Source of the DNA: Clusia tigrina
Taxonomy: Eukaryota; Arthropoda; Insecta; Diptera; Clusiidae
Direction: 5' to 3'
NCBI GenBank assembly: GCA_920105625.2
Contig: OV050030.1
Location: 27,556,516-27,620,515, forward strand
Length of the DNA: 64,000 bases
The position numbers and the translations under genes are program-made. A model generated the notes under the pieces. That model made no database searches. It was not told the DNA's origin and saw only the letters and a list, made by a program, of their open reading frames with translations. The first letter of the stretch is position 1. Every line of letters begins with the position of its first letter. Of the stretch, positions 50,062-62,015 are shown in pieces.

Positions 50062-52974
50062 GTGCTCAGTGTATTGTGACTGTGATACCACTTTACTACA
50101 GAAGAGTAAAGCCCGAATAGCTTAAACACTCATCAGTACATAATTTTCAGTGGACCCATCGTTAGAAGATAAAATTGTCGAATTTTAGCCAATTCCTCAC
50201 TAACGAAAGTGAAATGCCAGCAGTTCAATACTAACTTACCACATAAGAGTTGTTTTCCTGGAGTCGATTCGCAATGATTCTTCAGAAGTATTCGTCTTGA
50301 AAAGTTTGCACCAATAGTGCCGCGTCTAGAAAATCTCATTTGTTCGCACCATGAAAGTAAACTTACATTTACTCGCGAAATCTCGTATATGCGCTCTAGT
50401 CGTGTGCAGTCGCTATCCGCGATATGCGCTCGAGTTGTATAGAACAATAATTTCACATTTTAACTTAATGCTGTCACACGAAATGGTGTGCTGCATTGTT
50501 TTGTTGTACGCAACTTTAATTTAACGCAGCACACTAATGCCAAAAGGCCAGCCAGGATCACCATGGTAGAGTGTTGACTCTGGTGGCTGCTACGTTGTTG
50601 TTAGTGAGTTGATAACGCTGGTTTTTCATTATGCTCCGTTTTACTGCTTTCCTTTAAAGCATGCATAAAATTAATAAAGACATGCGTCTTATATCGAAAG
50701 TCAGCGTTCCAGAGCAACAACATAATTACAAGCAGCAAAAGTGGACACTACACTGCAACACCGTTGCACATTTCGCATACACACACTCCCATACAAACAA
50801 CTTCTTGACTTGTGGCATGCCACAAAACACGCGATTATTAATGATCGGCTGCAGGGTGTCAAAAAGTACCACAACGACACAGATCACACAAGGCGAGGAA
50901 AGACGTGGTCGTTGTCGGTGCCGATGCCGATGCCGGCTGGCAGTGCTGAGGACAAAACCCCGACCATGCAGTTGAAGGAAGGAGCAGGGCAAGGCAGCAG
51001 AGTAATCTGTAGGAAACAAGCAAATCAAACGCCCAAATACATGAATAATTACCACGTTAAATGCAAATAGAAATTAGCCTTTAAGCGGTGCCGAAAAAGA
51101 CGATGGCGGAGATGGCGGTGGCTACTGTCAGAGCACTTGCAGCAATGCAGCAGGCATGGCCTGGCTAGATAGGCAAGCTAAAGATAGGTAGAGGTAAGGT
51201 AATGGCAATTATTGCAACGCTTGACTTCGTGCGGTGTTAGAAATTTGCATAACACAACAATAACAACACAGCAAACAGCAGTTGCAACAACAACAAAAAC
51301 AACATATGCAGCTACAGTTACAGCAAAAACAACAGCTGAGTTTAAGCCACATTCTAAAAATATTTACAACTCAGTCTTAAGGCGCTGAGCGTACAACGAG
51401 AGTCTCAGTTTATATCAGTAGCAAATTGTTGGCAATCTTGGCGCGTTTTAGCTGAACTTGTGCACTTGTTCATGTTTGCCACTACAGACACAAACTCATA
51501 CATGCAGACAATCGCTTACGCGGGGCTGTTACATAAGTTTCCAGCCTGTCAGAAATTACTTATTTACTGGCGGTGCCACAAGCTTCACTCGAGTATTTAT
51601 ATGGATATCGTGGATATTTTAATGATTATGATTGGAATAAAATGAAAACAGATCGCTCACTTTCTGAAATATCAATCAACTAGCATTTATCAGTTGAAAT
51701 TTGTTCGTATTAGTCTTCAAAAGTATTTTCTTCCATGAGCTATATAATCTTTCGGTAGTATTGAAATTACTGGTCTTTTGAACTATCTCAGAATTCAAAT
51801 CTTTTGAAAAGTTACTAGTGAAATGGCAAACAATCCACAGAAAGCTCCCATATTACACCCAGCCAAAAATTTCTATCGTTCGTCATCACCTAATATTCAT
51901 TTCAGATTGTGACGGTGCAGTAATGGAGTTGGTAGTCTTTAAATACGGGTATTGCAGGCAGAGATGCTTAAACACTAGCCTCTTGGTGGAGTTGGAGTTC
52001 CAATATGTTTCCAGATTCCACCCCAGCTAGAACTATATTCTAATGTGGACTTAGAGGAGCACTTGCCGTGTTCATCACGCTTATATGCTCCAATAATTGA
52101 AAACATTTAATCTTACTACTCATATTTATATACGATAGGCGTAGAAATATATAAAATAGGCGTAGAAATATTAAATATCATATTCAATTTGAGTTGGGTC
52201 GAAGTTGGCATCCGAGTTGGGATACTTTCAAAAGTTTACTGGATGGGAAAAGGAGTACTGATCTTATTAAGCTTTATTTCTCAGAAATTATATTTGAAAA
52301 ACAGCAGCGGCTCAGAATTTAAGTAGCAACGCGTTACAGTGGCGCCCACTCGGGGCTCACAAATCTAATAAATGCAATAAAGGCAAAAAATGTTAATATG
52401 TACATTTGTCATATCCCATCTTTTGCTTGGTTTTTGAACATGCGCCAAGTAAAACACGTTGACGTCGAAGCCGTCGCCGTTGCCGTCGCAGTACCGCGCT
52501 GCCACTGCTGCACCTTTCCGCTGACTGTGTGTGCGGCTTTTTATTTACGCCTTACTTTTGTACGCCTCTAGGCATATAGTCTGCATGTCGCATTTGCTTC
52601 GTTGGCGTATGAGTTTTTTCCTCTACTTTATTTGGTCTCATTTTGTGCTCTGCTGTTGCAGATTGTGAACTAAAACCATTACGAATGCAATTAATCATAC
52701 TTTCAGTCTGTCTGGGTCGGTCTTTAGTCAAATGGGTTGTCGTGAGTTTTTTCGCTCTTATTTTAGTCCGTTGGTCTGTTTGGTCAGTGCACCTGAAAAT
52801 ATATCTCGATTATTTTGTAATCTATTTTGTCTCTGGTGCCAATTTGTGGGTCCTTTAACAAGATCCGGCCAAGTAAAGAGTGTGCCAAATCTAATGTAGA
52901 CCAAGCTGTTACATATTAACTCTTTTAATTTAACAATGCTGTCGAAATAAATGTATTAGATGAAATTAGTTTTA
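50062..52974. other. noncoding DNA, no gene recognised
   Basis: CAA/CAG-rich tracts at about 51245-51345, a GCCGATGCCGATGCC patch near 50918, a GTCGCCGTTGCCGTCGC patch near 52468, and a TAGGCGTAGAAATAT direct repeat at about 52136 and 52159. Open frames overlap on both strands and carry no known domain. Confidence 0.5.
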
Positions 52975-53640
52975 TTTAAGGGTGTTATACACTGCGACCT
53001 GAGAGATTTATTGTGATGCCCCTATTATTGAAAGATGAGGATAGTTCAATCTACAGCTCTTCTGTCAGGTTAATTTCCGGCAGGAATTTATATATTTTGG
53101 AGGGATCTTGCTCATATCTAAGATATATTCTCCAATAAACCTGAGTCTTTTGTGTGCCAATGGTCCTCAGTCTGTGATCAGGTGCAGCGAGGTTTCGTCA
53201 CTTTCTCCACAGAATTGACAGATGGCATCTGAAGATATAGCCAACATGTTCATATGGTATTTGAGTCTACAATGTCCGCTTAAAATGCCTGTGATGATTC
53301 TTAATTTACTCCGAGACATATTTATTAGCTCCTTAACTCTTTTAGGATTAAAATCTCCCAGAAGAGCTTTGGACTGTCTCAATCCCGGAAGAGTTTTCCA
53401 AGTTTGACTTATTTTTGCATCTGTACACTTCTTCAGCAGACCTCCAATGGTATTGGATGATAGTCCACAGAAGGGTTCAGGGCAGTTGAAAGGAGAGGCC
53501 GCAGCCTTCCTAGCTAAGCTATCAACCTTCTCATTTCCCTCTACTCTTATGTGGCCTTTTACCCACAGTAGAGATAACTTGTTCATACTGCCTAGGGAGA
53601 TTGGAAGTAAATGTATAGTATAAGTTGATATTAGCAACTC
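52975..53640 (-). mobile_element. 5'-truncated LINE fragment: end of RNase H, C-terminal Cys motif, 3' UTR
   Basis: On the minus strand from 53640: LLWVKGHIRVEGNEKVDSLA, the conserved RNase H end (W.GH....GNE..D.LA), then IITGILSGHCRLKYHM and CQFCGESDETSLHLITDC, the C-x2-C...H-x4-C motif at the ORF2 end. The frame is open for 156 codons without a stop, so this copy is younger than the others. The 3' UTR extends to about 52975 and includes the block shared with 29968-29987. It differs from the families at 20826 and 59184. Confidence 0.82.
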
Positions 53641-53792
53641 TAATCTGGTAGAATTTAATACTCTCCCTATACTATATATCGGAGGAAGGAGAAAAATTCC
53701 CTATCAATTTTAGTTATAATATGCCTTAAGCTACCGCAATGGGCCGATATTGCTCTAATTGTGCCGTTAGGCGATCACCACTAGACAAACAA

Positions 53793-54165
53793 GTACAGAA
53801 GTCTGAAAGTCGAGTTAGACCGAACTCGAAACACCCGCTATCTTTCCTTGTGCGTGAAAGTTCAAGAATGTGGATGTTTTCTTCTTAAAATATCTTTAGG
53901 AGTATATCTACGGTAATTTTTGGTATGGTACCTTAACTGGAGCGGGCGCGTGTTCTTTATCTCAAAAACATTGTATAGATCGTAAGTTATACAAATATAA
54001 CCCGCCCATTGTGTGGTGTTTAATGTTAGTACCCGCAACCTTCTTGTGAAATTTCGTTGATGAATCTTCTTTAGGAACCTAGTAATGTTAGTTGTGGGCG
54101 TGGCAATGGTATTATGATCCCCATAACTTGCACACGCACTATTATGAACGCCATGTATATTTCTG
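53793..54165. repeat. dispersed repeat, copy 2 (GGGCGTGGC-containing)
   Basis: The same blocks in the same order as at 45546-46155 (see there), but shorter: the part after GTGGGCGTGGCA is missing or diverged, and the middle has a deletion of about 70 bp. It is adjacent to the truncated left end of the Tc1-like element. Confidence 0.72.
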
Positions 54166-54235
54166 CACATTTTTAATTCGATGGCATTAATAGGAACATA
54201 GGTAGGCTAATTTTAGTTGTAGACACAAAAGTTCC

Positions 54236-54942
54236 TTACAGTACGAAACACACTACATAAGGCTGGCAACAATGGTAGAGTTGCTCGTAAAAAGCCGCTG
54301 ATATGCAAGCGAGATGCGGATAAACGTTTAGAGTTTGTCAGAAAGCATATTCATCAGCCGGAACAGTTTTGGAGAGCCGTGGTATTCAGCGATGAGCGGG
54401 TCGTACGGACGGCGTATGGTGTGGAGAAAGGCAAACACTGAGTTCAGCAGAGAAAATATTCAAGGAACAGTAAAACATGGTGGTGGCAGTGTGATGGTGT
54501 GGGGGTGTGTTTCAGCTGCTGGTGTGGGGAAGCTTAAGTTTATTGATATCATAATGGACAAGAAGCTTTATTTGAACATTTTGCAAGAAAATTTACTGCA
54601 AAGTGTCAATATAATGGGTCTACCCATCGCACTTTCTATTTTCAACAAGATAACGGCCCCAAACACAAGTCGCGTTTGGTCATGGAATGGCTGCTTTATA
54701 AAGTCCCACACCAACTGCACACACCTCCGCAATCTCCAGATATAAATATCATCGAAAACGATTGGGACGTTATTGAGAGAAGGATCAGGCGTCATCACAT
54801 CACATCGAAAGCGTCCCTTCAGCAAGCTATTTCAACCGAGTGGAATGCAATCACTCCACTCGAACTCGAAAAATTAGCTTTAAGTATGAAAAATAGACTA
54901 CAGGCTATTAATGATGCAAAAGGCTATCAAACTAAATACTAA
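54236..54942 (+). pseudogene. Tc1-like transposase remnant, DD34E residues intact
   Basis: Reads [28 protein letters not shown] and AVVFSDE (first Asp, about 54384-54395), then a frameshift, [20 protein letters not shown], a second frameshift, [11 protein letters not shown] (second Asp, about 54650), [20 protein letters not shown] and INIIEND (Glu, about 54760). The second Asp and the Glu are 34 residues apart, the DD34E signature of Tc1. The C-terminus ends AKGYQTKY, typical of the family. Missing: the N-terminal helix-turn-helix domains. Confidence 0.88.
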
Positions 54943-55215
54943 AAAACTTTTTAAAACTGTTTTTGTATGTGTTTTTTGAATTGGCTATATTTATGTTTCT
55001 AAACTTTTTTGACTACAGAATGTTGAAATTTTTGATGTTTTTTCTTTTGTACTAATATGAACAATGTTTTTGCTATGAACTTTTTACTATTGTACTGAGA
55101 ATATAAAAATAATAATAAATAAGTAAAAAACTATTTTGGTTTCGCCCAAAAAGGGTACAAAATCCTCCTTTCTTAAAAAAAAAATTCTTTGTTTCTAAAC
55201 TTTTTTGACTCACTG
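54236..55215 (+). mobile_element. Tc1-like transposon, 5'-truncated
   Basis: Starts inside the transposase and ends in a terminal repeat: TTTCTAAACTTTTTTGACTC then ACTG at about 55193-55215, followed by TA (55216-55217). A second, inner copy TTTCTAAACTTTTTTGACTA lies at about 54991-55011. Paired inner and outer repeats are the IR/DR plan of several Tc1-like families. The left end with its terminal repeat is missing, so the element cannot move. Confidence 0.85.
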
Positions 55216-58200
55216 TATATCGAAGTTGGGTGTGTCCTTTCTCTGATCAACCTCATTTCTTGCACTTAGCTTTATAAGGTCCACATGTTGCTTCTTGACC
55301 CCTTGTTCTGTTTTTATGATTTTAATTATAAATAAACCCGTGCTCTAAGCAATGATAAAACAATGTTTTGAAGACTTTTGGAACGTGAATTTTATTTGTG
55401 GACGTAAATCAATATATCAAAACAAATTTATCGAGTAGTAAAGTCGGATTTAAATCTCATATGCCAGATGATGAGAGCTTGGAGTGAGTTGCGATGTATT
55501 AAAATATATTCTAAATTACTTTTCTCTTTCTCTTTCTCTCTCTCTATCTCAATCTGGGTCTCTTCTGAAACCATCTGATTTTAATCAAATATACCTTCAA
55601 TTAATGCTCCTAAGTATCATCCCTCGAATGCATTACATCAATTTAAAAGGACGATTCTGCAGTTTTATCACATATTTTGATGAGAGAAAAATCACAAAAT
55701 ATTGGGTTATTACGATCAATATCGTGAAAATCGAAACGACTTTGGTTTCAGTATTCATTACAATTATCGATAGGTCCGATTAGGGAAGCCGAACATAGAG
55801 AAGACAATTAACCTGATGTATATTGACAGAATGATGAGTCGCACAAATCTATTTCTACTTTAAACTATAAGCACTTAGGGAACTATTTCTTCTCAGCTGA
55901 GCACTTCTGAAACGTTAACATATCGATTCTGTCAAAAACATACAGTTTTCTTGGGTTTTGTCTACTTTATAGATGGAAGGAATTACATTATTATAAGGCA
56001 ACAAGTTCTAAAAAAGTTATAATATAAATTGATTAGAATGTTATAAATAGTATGTTGGCATGTTATAAAGTATATATCGCGTCCTCATAGGACGACAATT
56101 AAAAATATTGCTGTCAAGAGCTATTATTTGAAGAGGCATATCGTGATGAATCATCGAGATTCAAAACGCGGGATTAAAACATCCCTCCTTGGTCTGTGAT
56201 ATATGCAAAGCACCTTCTGAGCATTTTCAGTTCTGCAGTTACAGCTTGAAAATTTATTTTCCATTTAGCCACAAATCACCAAGCAGCTCGGCATATTCAT
56301 AGAAGTATCACTTTCCCACAAAACAACAAATCATAGAAATTAAAATTCAGATCGACACAAACAAAAGGCAGTTGCATTCAAAGCACACAACAGAGGCGGA
56401 AGCAGGAAAACATTCCACAACGCCCAGTAAACACAATGCCGTCCACCAAGTAAACGTATGGTATTGTCTGCTACCGGCTTAGCTGCTGCCAATTGCGCGA
56501 TTGCCACCCAGTGACATGGTGGCTTAATGATTTATACTCGAATACTTAGTGCAAAAATGCAAGAGAAAAAATTCGCAAATAGCCACTGGTGGAAGAAACT
56601 TATGTTGCAGCAACTGCTGTAGGTCCTTGCAGATAATGTGCAGTCTTAGAAATTCTCATTGCTCAGTGCTGCATACTAATATGCCGCTGCGAATAAGCAC
56701 TCCCACAGCTGTAGAGCAAGTGTGGTCAATGTGGACATGATTCTATGAGTTATGACAGTTTGAAGTATTATTTATTCCCAACAATTCCTAAGGGAGAAAG
56801 CCTTTGTGGTGGGATCAAAAATTGCAAATGTGGATACTGCATTCAAGGAAAGTTTTTGAAAAGTGCGTGTAAGTAAATATAATTAGAAAATGTTTGATTA
56901 AATTAAGAAGCTCTGAAGTCGCTGATAAATTCGAAAGACTTCTCAATAATTTCCTATAATGATTTTTAGGAACTATGACCAGCTTCAAAAGAGTTCGTCA
57001 ACTCATATTTTCAGCAATATCCTTATCTAGGAGTTTACCAAACAAATTAAGTGGTATAAAGTTGCCGAGCTACTTAATACAAACTTATTAAAGCTTAGCC
57101 AAATTAATAAGTAAGTAGTATCGACTTAAAACCCACTGTTTCCAACAAACTTGGTAGTTATATTTGTGATAAAATTCTGGAAACAAATACATTGTAGTCC
57201 TCCAGATAGTACAGTACAGTATATAGTACACTATATTTATAGATAGGTAATAAACAAGGCTCAGTTATCCAGCTACCCACATTTTTGGCTGCAGCCAATG
57301 CCATTGTCTCTTGATGACTAAATGGCAATAAATGTTAAATTCAAAGTATACAGAAAAAAAGGCACTACTAAAGAATTGCATGGCACTGATTTGCCAATCA
57401 CGGTTTCGCTAATGCTATAAGTCATTAGTGTCCTTAGTGATGTTTTCTCTTACACAATGAGACATAAATTAACATTTTTGATTTAAAATTCTTTCGTAAA
57501 TGCGAAGTTGTCAAGGAAAGGTTTTTGCATTAATTTACACAATCCAGGAATGGAGCTGTTAGCTAGCTACTATATTGATAGCAACATTTTCGGCCTTGTC
57601 TTTATATTCCAAGGAGAAATGTAACTCATTGCTTAAAATCTTTGCAACCATTTTCCTAATTCTTTGTTAATATTCAGCATTTGACGAATGAGATGATTAC
57701 TTGTATTTTGTTTGGGTGGTCTCAGAAACTCCTCTTTCCCCACTCATCGTAACAAAAACTTTTGCAAATGGATCTTGATTCAGGCGCAAACTATAGTGCT
57801 ATAATGTTACTTTCTATTGGTTATCATAATTTTTAACTCCACGATGTTACTCAATATCACTACTTGAAATAAGGGTTCGTTCCATTTTCGCCAATATGGA
57901 ATTCTGTTCCTTTATCTTCAATTCGAGTGATAACATTTATTGTCACACAGACAGTGTTCAGAACTCCTGACTCAATTGTCCTCAACCTGATTAAAATATA
58001 TAAAAATAAAGTATACAACACAGTAATACACTGACAATATACTGACACTGATCACGGATATGGCATAACTGGGATATTGGTTTCTTTTTACATCACAAGA
58101 ATTTAACATCCAACCCACTTTGGCCGCCACAATAAATTGCAGTCTCGTTTTTAATGCACTCTGCTCTGATTTACGGAAGAAAAGTCATACAAAGAAAGCA

Positions 58201-59183
58201 AACCTATTCCCTTATTTGCATACATGATTCAGTCGAGGTGTACTGAAATAAAACTGAATTCCGTTGCCATCATTTTAAATGAGGTACTCGTACTTTAATG
58301 TAAAATTCTTTTAGAGTACTTTATTTCAAACATCTTAAATAATTTACGGCCAACATACTTTTACGAACTGCAATACCGAAACTTGACTGCCACATTGTTT
58401 ACAGTCACTCCAAGGCACCTGTAAAGAGATACTTTCACTTACCTACTCGTAAGTCTTAGCAGAAGCTGTCATCTTTTATTGTTGGCTTTAAGTGTCCTTA
58501 TGCGTTTTTCAGCAAACTTGCCTGGCGGACTAGTTGGCTGGTTCGTTGGCTGGTTGGCTGGTTGGCTGGATGGTTGCTGGCAATGCTGGTTGGGTGGCAA
58601 GTTAGACGGTGCTCATTATATGTGGGTGTGTGTTAGTGCGTGCATGTGTATAGCAACAAACAACAAAGACAGCAGCTAACTCTAAAGCACACAACAAGGA
58701 TACTGTCATAACTTTTTTAATGGTCGCTCAGTTGACAGGACATAAATTTTTGAAAGTGTTTTACGTGCATTTAGTTCGAAAGTAGTAGTTTTACTGCATA
58801 CAACACGGTCATAAATAAACGCGAAATTGTTCTGTAGAATTGAAAATTCTTCGTACACGCAGCATTCAGAATGGAGCCATCAAAATGGATTAAAAGATTC
58901 GAGACAACAGGGAGAGTGGAATGGCTGAGATTATGAAAAGGTAATTTGACCCTAAATCTATGAATAACTCAGAAGGTTCTGAAATACAACTTAAATGGGA
59001 ACTCTGCAGATACCTCCGAAAAGAGAAATAATCTATAATAAGCAAATAAAATTATTTTTTCATAAAGAAATATCAACAGATATTTCAACCCTTCCATAGG
59101 AATATTTGTTGTGGAATTTCCGACGCTATTTTACTATTGGAAACATTGTTCTTGAAAGTCTCAAATAATAAATAATAAGTATT
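55216..59183. other. noncoding DNA, no gene recognised
   Basis: About 4 kb. Holds a CTTTCTCTCTCT tract (about 55518-55550), and a TGGC/TGGT-rich run (about 58533-58600) that keeps one frame open without sense. Nothing else recognised. Confidence 0.5.
58533..58600. repeat. GGCTGGTT simple repeat
   Basis: Imperfect GGCTGGTT units; the open frame over it is an effect of the repeat. Confidence 0.7.
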
Positions 59184-59343
59184 AGGTAGGTAGGTAAAAT
59201 GTCTGGCAATCTCGGGTCGCTTCAATTAGCAATAGTGCCATTTTGTTGCCATGTCCTCGGTAGCCCAAAGAAAATGGTAATATACTTTTGTACATTTACA
59301 ACCATCCGGAGTTGCTGACAAATTCGGAAAGGTCTGAAATTTC

Positions 59344-61600
59344 TCAGCTAGAGCAATTTCCTAGACTCTCCAGAAAAGGAGTTCCGAGATATTTGAGTCT
59401 CAAACGAGGGAGAGCTGGGCAATCACAAATAAACTGTACGACTGTTTCTTTCTCCTGTGGGTCTTTATAGCTCCTGCAATGAGCATTGAACCGAATGCGC
59501 ATTTTTTCATCATGTGTGCCAATAGTCCAATGACCTGTAGACACCAATAAAGTTGCTAATTTTATGTCTTAGTGTATTTTGAGAAGGTGGCTAGTTCTTT
59601 TTGCACTGTAATCAGGACACATTATTCTAGAAATGGCACATGTGGCAGTGTTTTTCCAACTCTCGCGAGCCTTGCGGCGGAAGTGATTATAAATATTCCT
59701 TAACAGCAGTTAGGGGGACACCCACGTCCATAATGGAAAATACTTGATCTGTTTCCGATGAGCATCTTCGTGCTAGGTCATCAGCCCACTCGTTGCCCTC
59801 AATATTCGTGTGTTCCGGAACCCAGACAAGGGATATTATATTATTTTCTGACAAAGATTTAAATTCCTCCTTGCAGGGGCCGACCAACTTAGAGTTGGTA
59901 AAAGGTGACGCTAGCGCCTTCATTGCCCCCTGGCTGTCAGAGTAAATATATATTATTTTGGTCAGCTTGTGCCCCTGTAACCCCCTGCATGCCTGCCAAA
60001 TTCCAAAGGCCTTTGCTTGAAAGACAATTGATGTCGATGGCAATTTGAAGAAGAGCAGACAATTGAGATTCCCGCATCTACCCCATATTCCATATTGGAA
60101 CCATCGGTGAAAATTGTCGTACCCCTTTCGCGAGCACCTTTCCCTTTTTCCAGTCATTCCTATTTGGTAGAACTGTGTTAACACAGCCCGCAAAATCCAG
60201 ATTGCGAACGAAGAAGTCGGTTCTCGAAGATACTATCTCTGGTGGAAGTTGTCTCAAAATGCTACCATGAACATGCAGGGTGTCCCACCAGTTACCGGAT
60301 TCCCTCAGTCTTAGTGCACTTTGTGCGGAAATAGAATAAGTATGAAGATCTATAGGCAGGAGGTTTAGAATCGCATCTAAAGCAACCCCCGGACAAGTGC
60401 AGCAGGCTCCTGTAATTCCTGGATTCTTTCTAGTTTCGTGAGATTGTAGCCCTTCCTGAGAACTTCCCACCAAACCACGGAGCCGTATATCAAGATCGGC
60501 CGCACCACCATATTGTATATCCAGAGCACAATTCTTGGTCTAAGACCCCATTTTTTTGCCAAACATCGACTTGCAAGCATAGAAAGGCGCAAAGGCCTTC
60601 CGTACTCGCTCATCGATGCACGCTTTCCAACTAAGTTTGAGGTCCAATATGACACCAAGATATTTTACCCTGGATAATGGTGAGAGCCGCTAACCGTTAA
60701 ACCTCGGCAGTTTGAAGGATGGAGGCTTATATTTTTCCGTTTTATTGGAATTAGACCACAGGCCACACCTGTTCGCCTATCTACTAAGTTTCCCCAAAGC
60801 CCCCTACATGATGTCACTCATCAGTGGGGAAGAGTCCACAGACCAGGACCGCCACGTCGTCAGCATGCGCTACCACTTTGACTCCAATAAAGTCAAGTTT
60901 AGCGAGAATTTCATAGATAGTTTCTTACTACAAAAGATGTGAAAGGATTGCACCCTGGGATGTACCTCTGCAAATATTTTTCGTAAACCTGGCACAACCT
61001 AATTCAGCTATGATTTGTCTCTTTGCCAGCACGGATGAGATCCAATTACAAATCGATTTTTCCACCCCTGCCTTATTAAGATCCAAGTTAATAGCTTCAG
61101 CCCTTGCGTTATTAAAAGCCCCTCCGATGTGTACGAAAGCAGCCAAAGTAAATTGCTTAAAATGAAGGGATATTTCTACCACTCGTACCACTTCATGTAG
61201 TGAAGCCTCCGTAGATCTCATCCTTAAATAGGCATGCTGCGCCATAGAGAGTGGATGCTCCTCAAAGAGATCCCGAATGTGACGATTGACGACTCTCTCA
61301 AGAATTTCAGAAAGAAGGAAGTACGACTAATCGGTCTGAAATCTTTGGCCAATTCATGCACCCTTTTTCCCACCTTCGGAATGAAAACCACCATGGTTTT
61401 CCTCCACTTATTTGGTATATAATTTAGAGAAATACACGCAGTGAATATTTCCATTAACTCAGATATTATGGATCCCAGTGTCTTTTGCATCATTATAGGC
61501 ATTATGCCGTCCGGACCCGGGGATTTGTATGGTGAAGAACTGCTCATTGCCCAGACGACCTTGTCCACAGAAAGAGTCTTTCGTTTTGCTGCGCGGGCCG
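59344..61600 (-). pseudogene. LINE ORF2 pseudogene: reverse transcriptase, RNase H, C-terminal motif
   Basis: Blocks seen in order: SPYKSPGPDGIMPIM, VVFIPKVGKRVHELAKDFRP (61568-61370), AQHAYLRMRSTEASLHEVV and CRGTSQGAILS (61245-60950; the PQGG motif changed to SQGA), GLRPRIVLWIYNMVVRPILI (about 60550), YTDGSNMEYG (about 60105), LVWVPEHTNIEGNEWADDLA (about 59835-59775), then HWTIGTHDEKMRIRF. The catalytic YADD box should lie near 60860; in that frame I read YADDVAVL-like residues (complement of 60850-60875), apparently intact. Numerous frameshifts and a TTC/TTG-rich decay show it is inactive. Confidence 0.85.
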
Positions 61601-61699
61601 GTTGTAGTAATGGCGGTTGTTTCTATAGTGTCCCGGTCGTCTCAAACTCCTGAACCAGTGCCATATATTTCATTTTGTCTTCGGCATCACGTTCATGCG

Positions 61700-62015
61700 C
61701 TTTACCCTCCCTTTCGTTCTTGTTAATCTTGTCAAAAATGAACAGGGGACCGCGCCTTCAGTACCGAGCCAGAAGGCCTCTTATTTTTTTTGTTTTTCTC
61801 AGCCACTTTGGGTGGTAGCTGAGCAATTTGGATTATTATATGGCTTGGTGGTACTAGGGTGCTATGGCTGGCATCCTTGGCACCACCGACGACTATGTTC
61901 TCCTGACTAGAGGTCAGGAGTTCATCTTCTGAGTTCCCATTTCTGCCTTCATACTTCCTTCCTTGTTTATTTTTATTCTTTTCATCCGTAAGAACATAAA
62001 GTGTTTTCCACATTT
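61700..62015 (-). pseudogene. LINE ORF1 N-terminal remnant
   Basis: A 93-codon frame from the ATG at about 62013, very rich in Lys, Asn, Ser and Glu (TDEKNKNKQGRKYEG, ENIVVGGAKDASHS, PPKVAEKNKKNKRPSGS), ending at 61732. Position and composition fit the start of a gag-like ORF1 of an I-type LINE. No Cys knuckle is left. It could also be an unrelated sequence beside the LINE; I prefer ORF1 because the frame runs up to the RT remnant without other features. Confidence 0.5.

Larger units (their letters stand above)
59184..62015 (-). mobile_element. LINE (I/LOA type) with internal deletion, tail (TACC)n
   Basis: The longest LINE copy here. On the minus strand it begins with an ORF1-like frame (ATG about 62013, Lys/Asn-rich: NKNKQGRKYEGRNGNSEDE, then KVAEKNKKNKRPSGS), passes into reverse transcriptase near 61600, RNase H near 60080-59740 and a C-terminal part near 59540-59350, and ends in TACCTACCTACCTAAT-type repeats at 59184-59200. 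The endonuclease domain and most of ORF1 are missing, so an internal deletion of roughly 2 kb is likely. Tail and 3' end type resemble the family at 20826. Confidence 0.8.

Noticed and set aside
50661..51070. Three overlapping frames of 104-109 codons on both strands
   Set aside because: Low AT content keeps several frames open at once; none has domain or codon support over the others.
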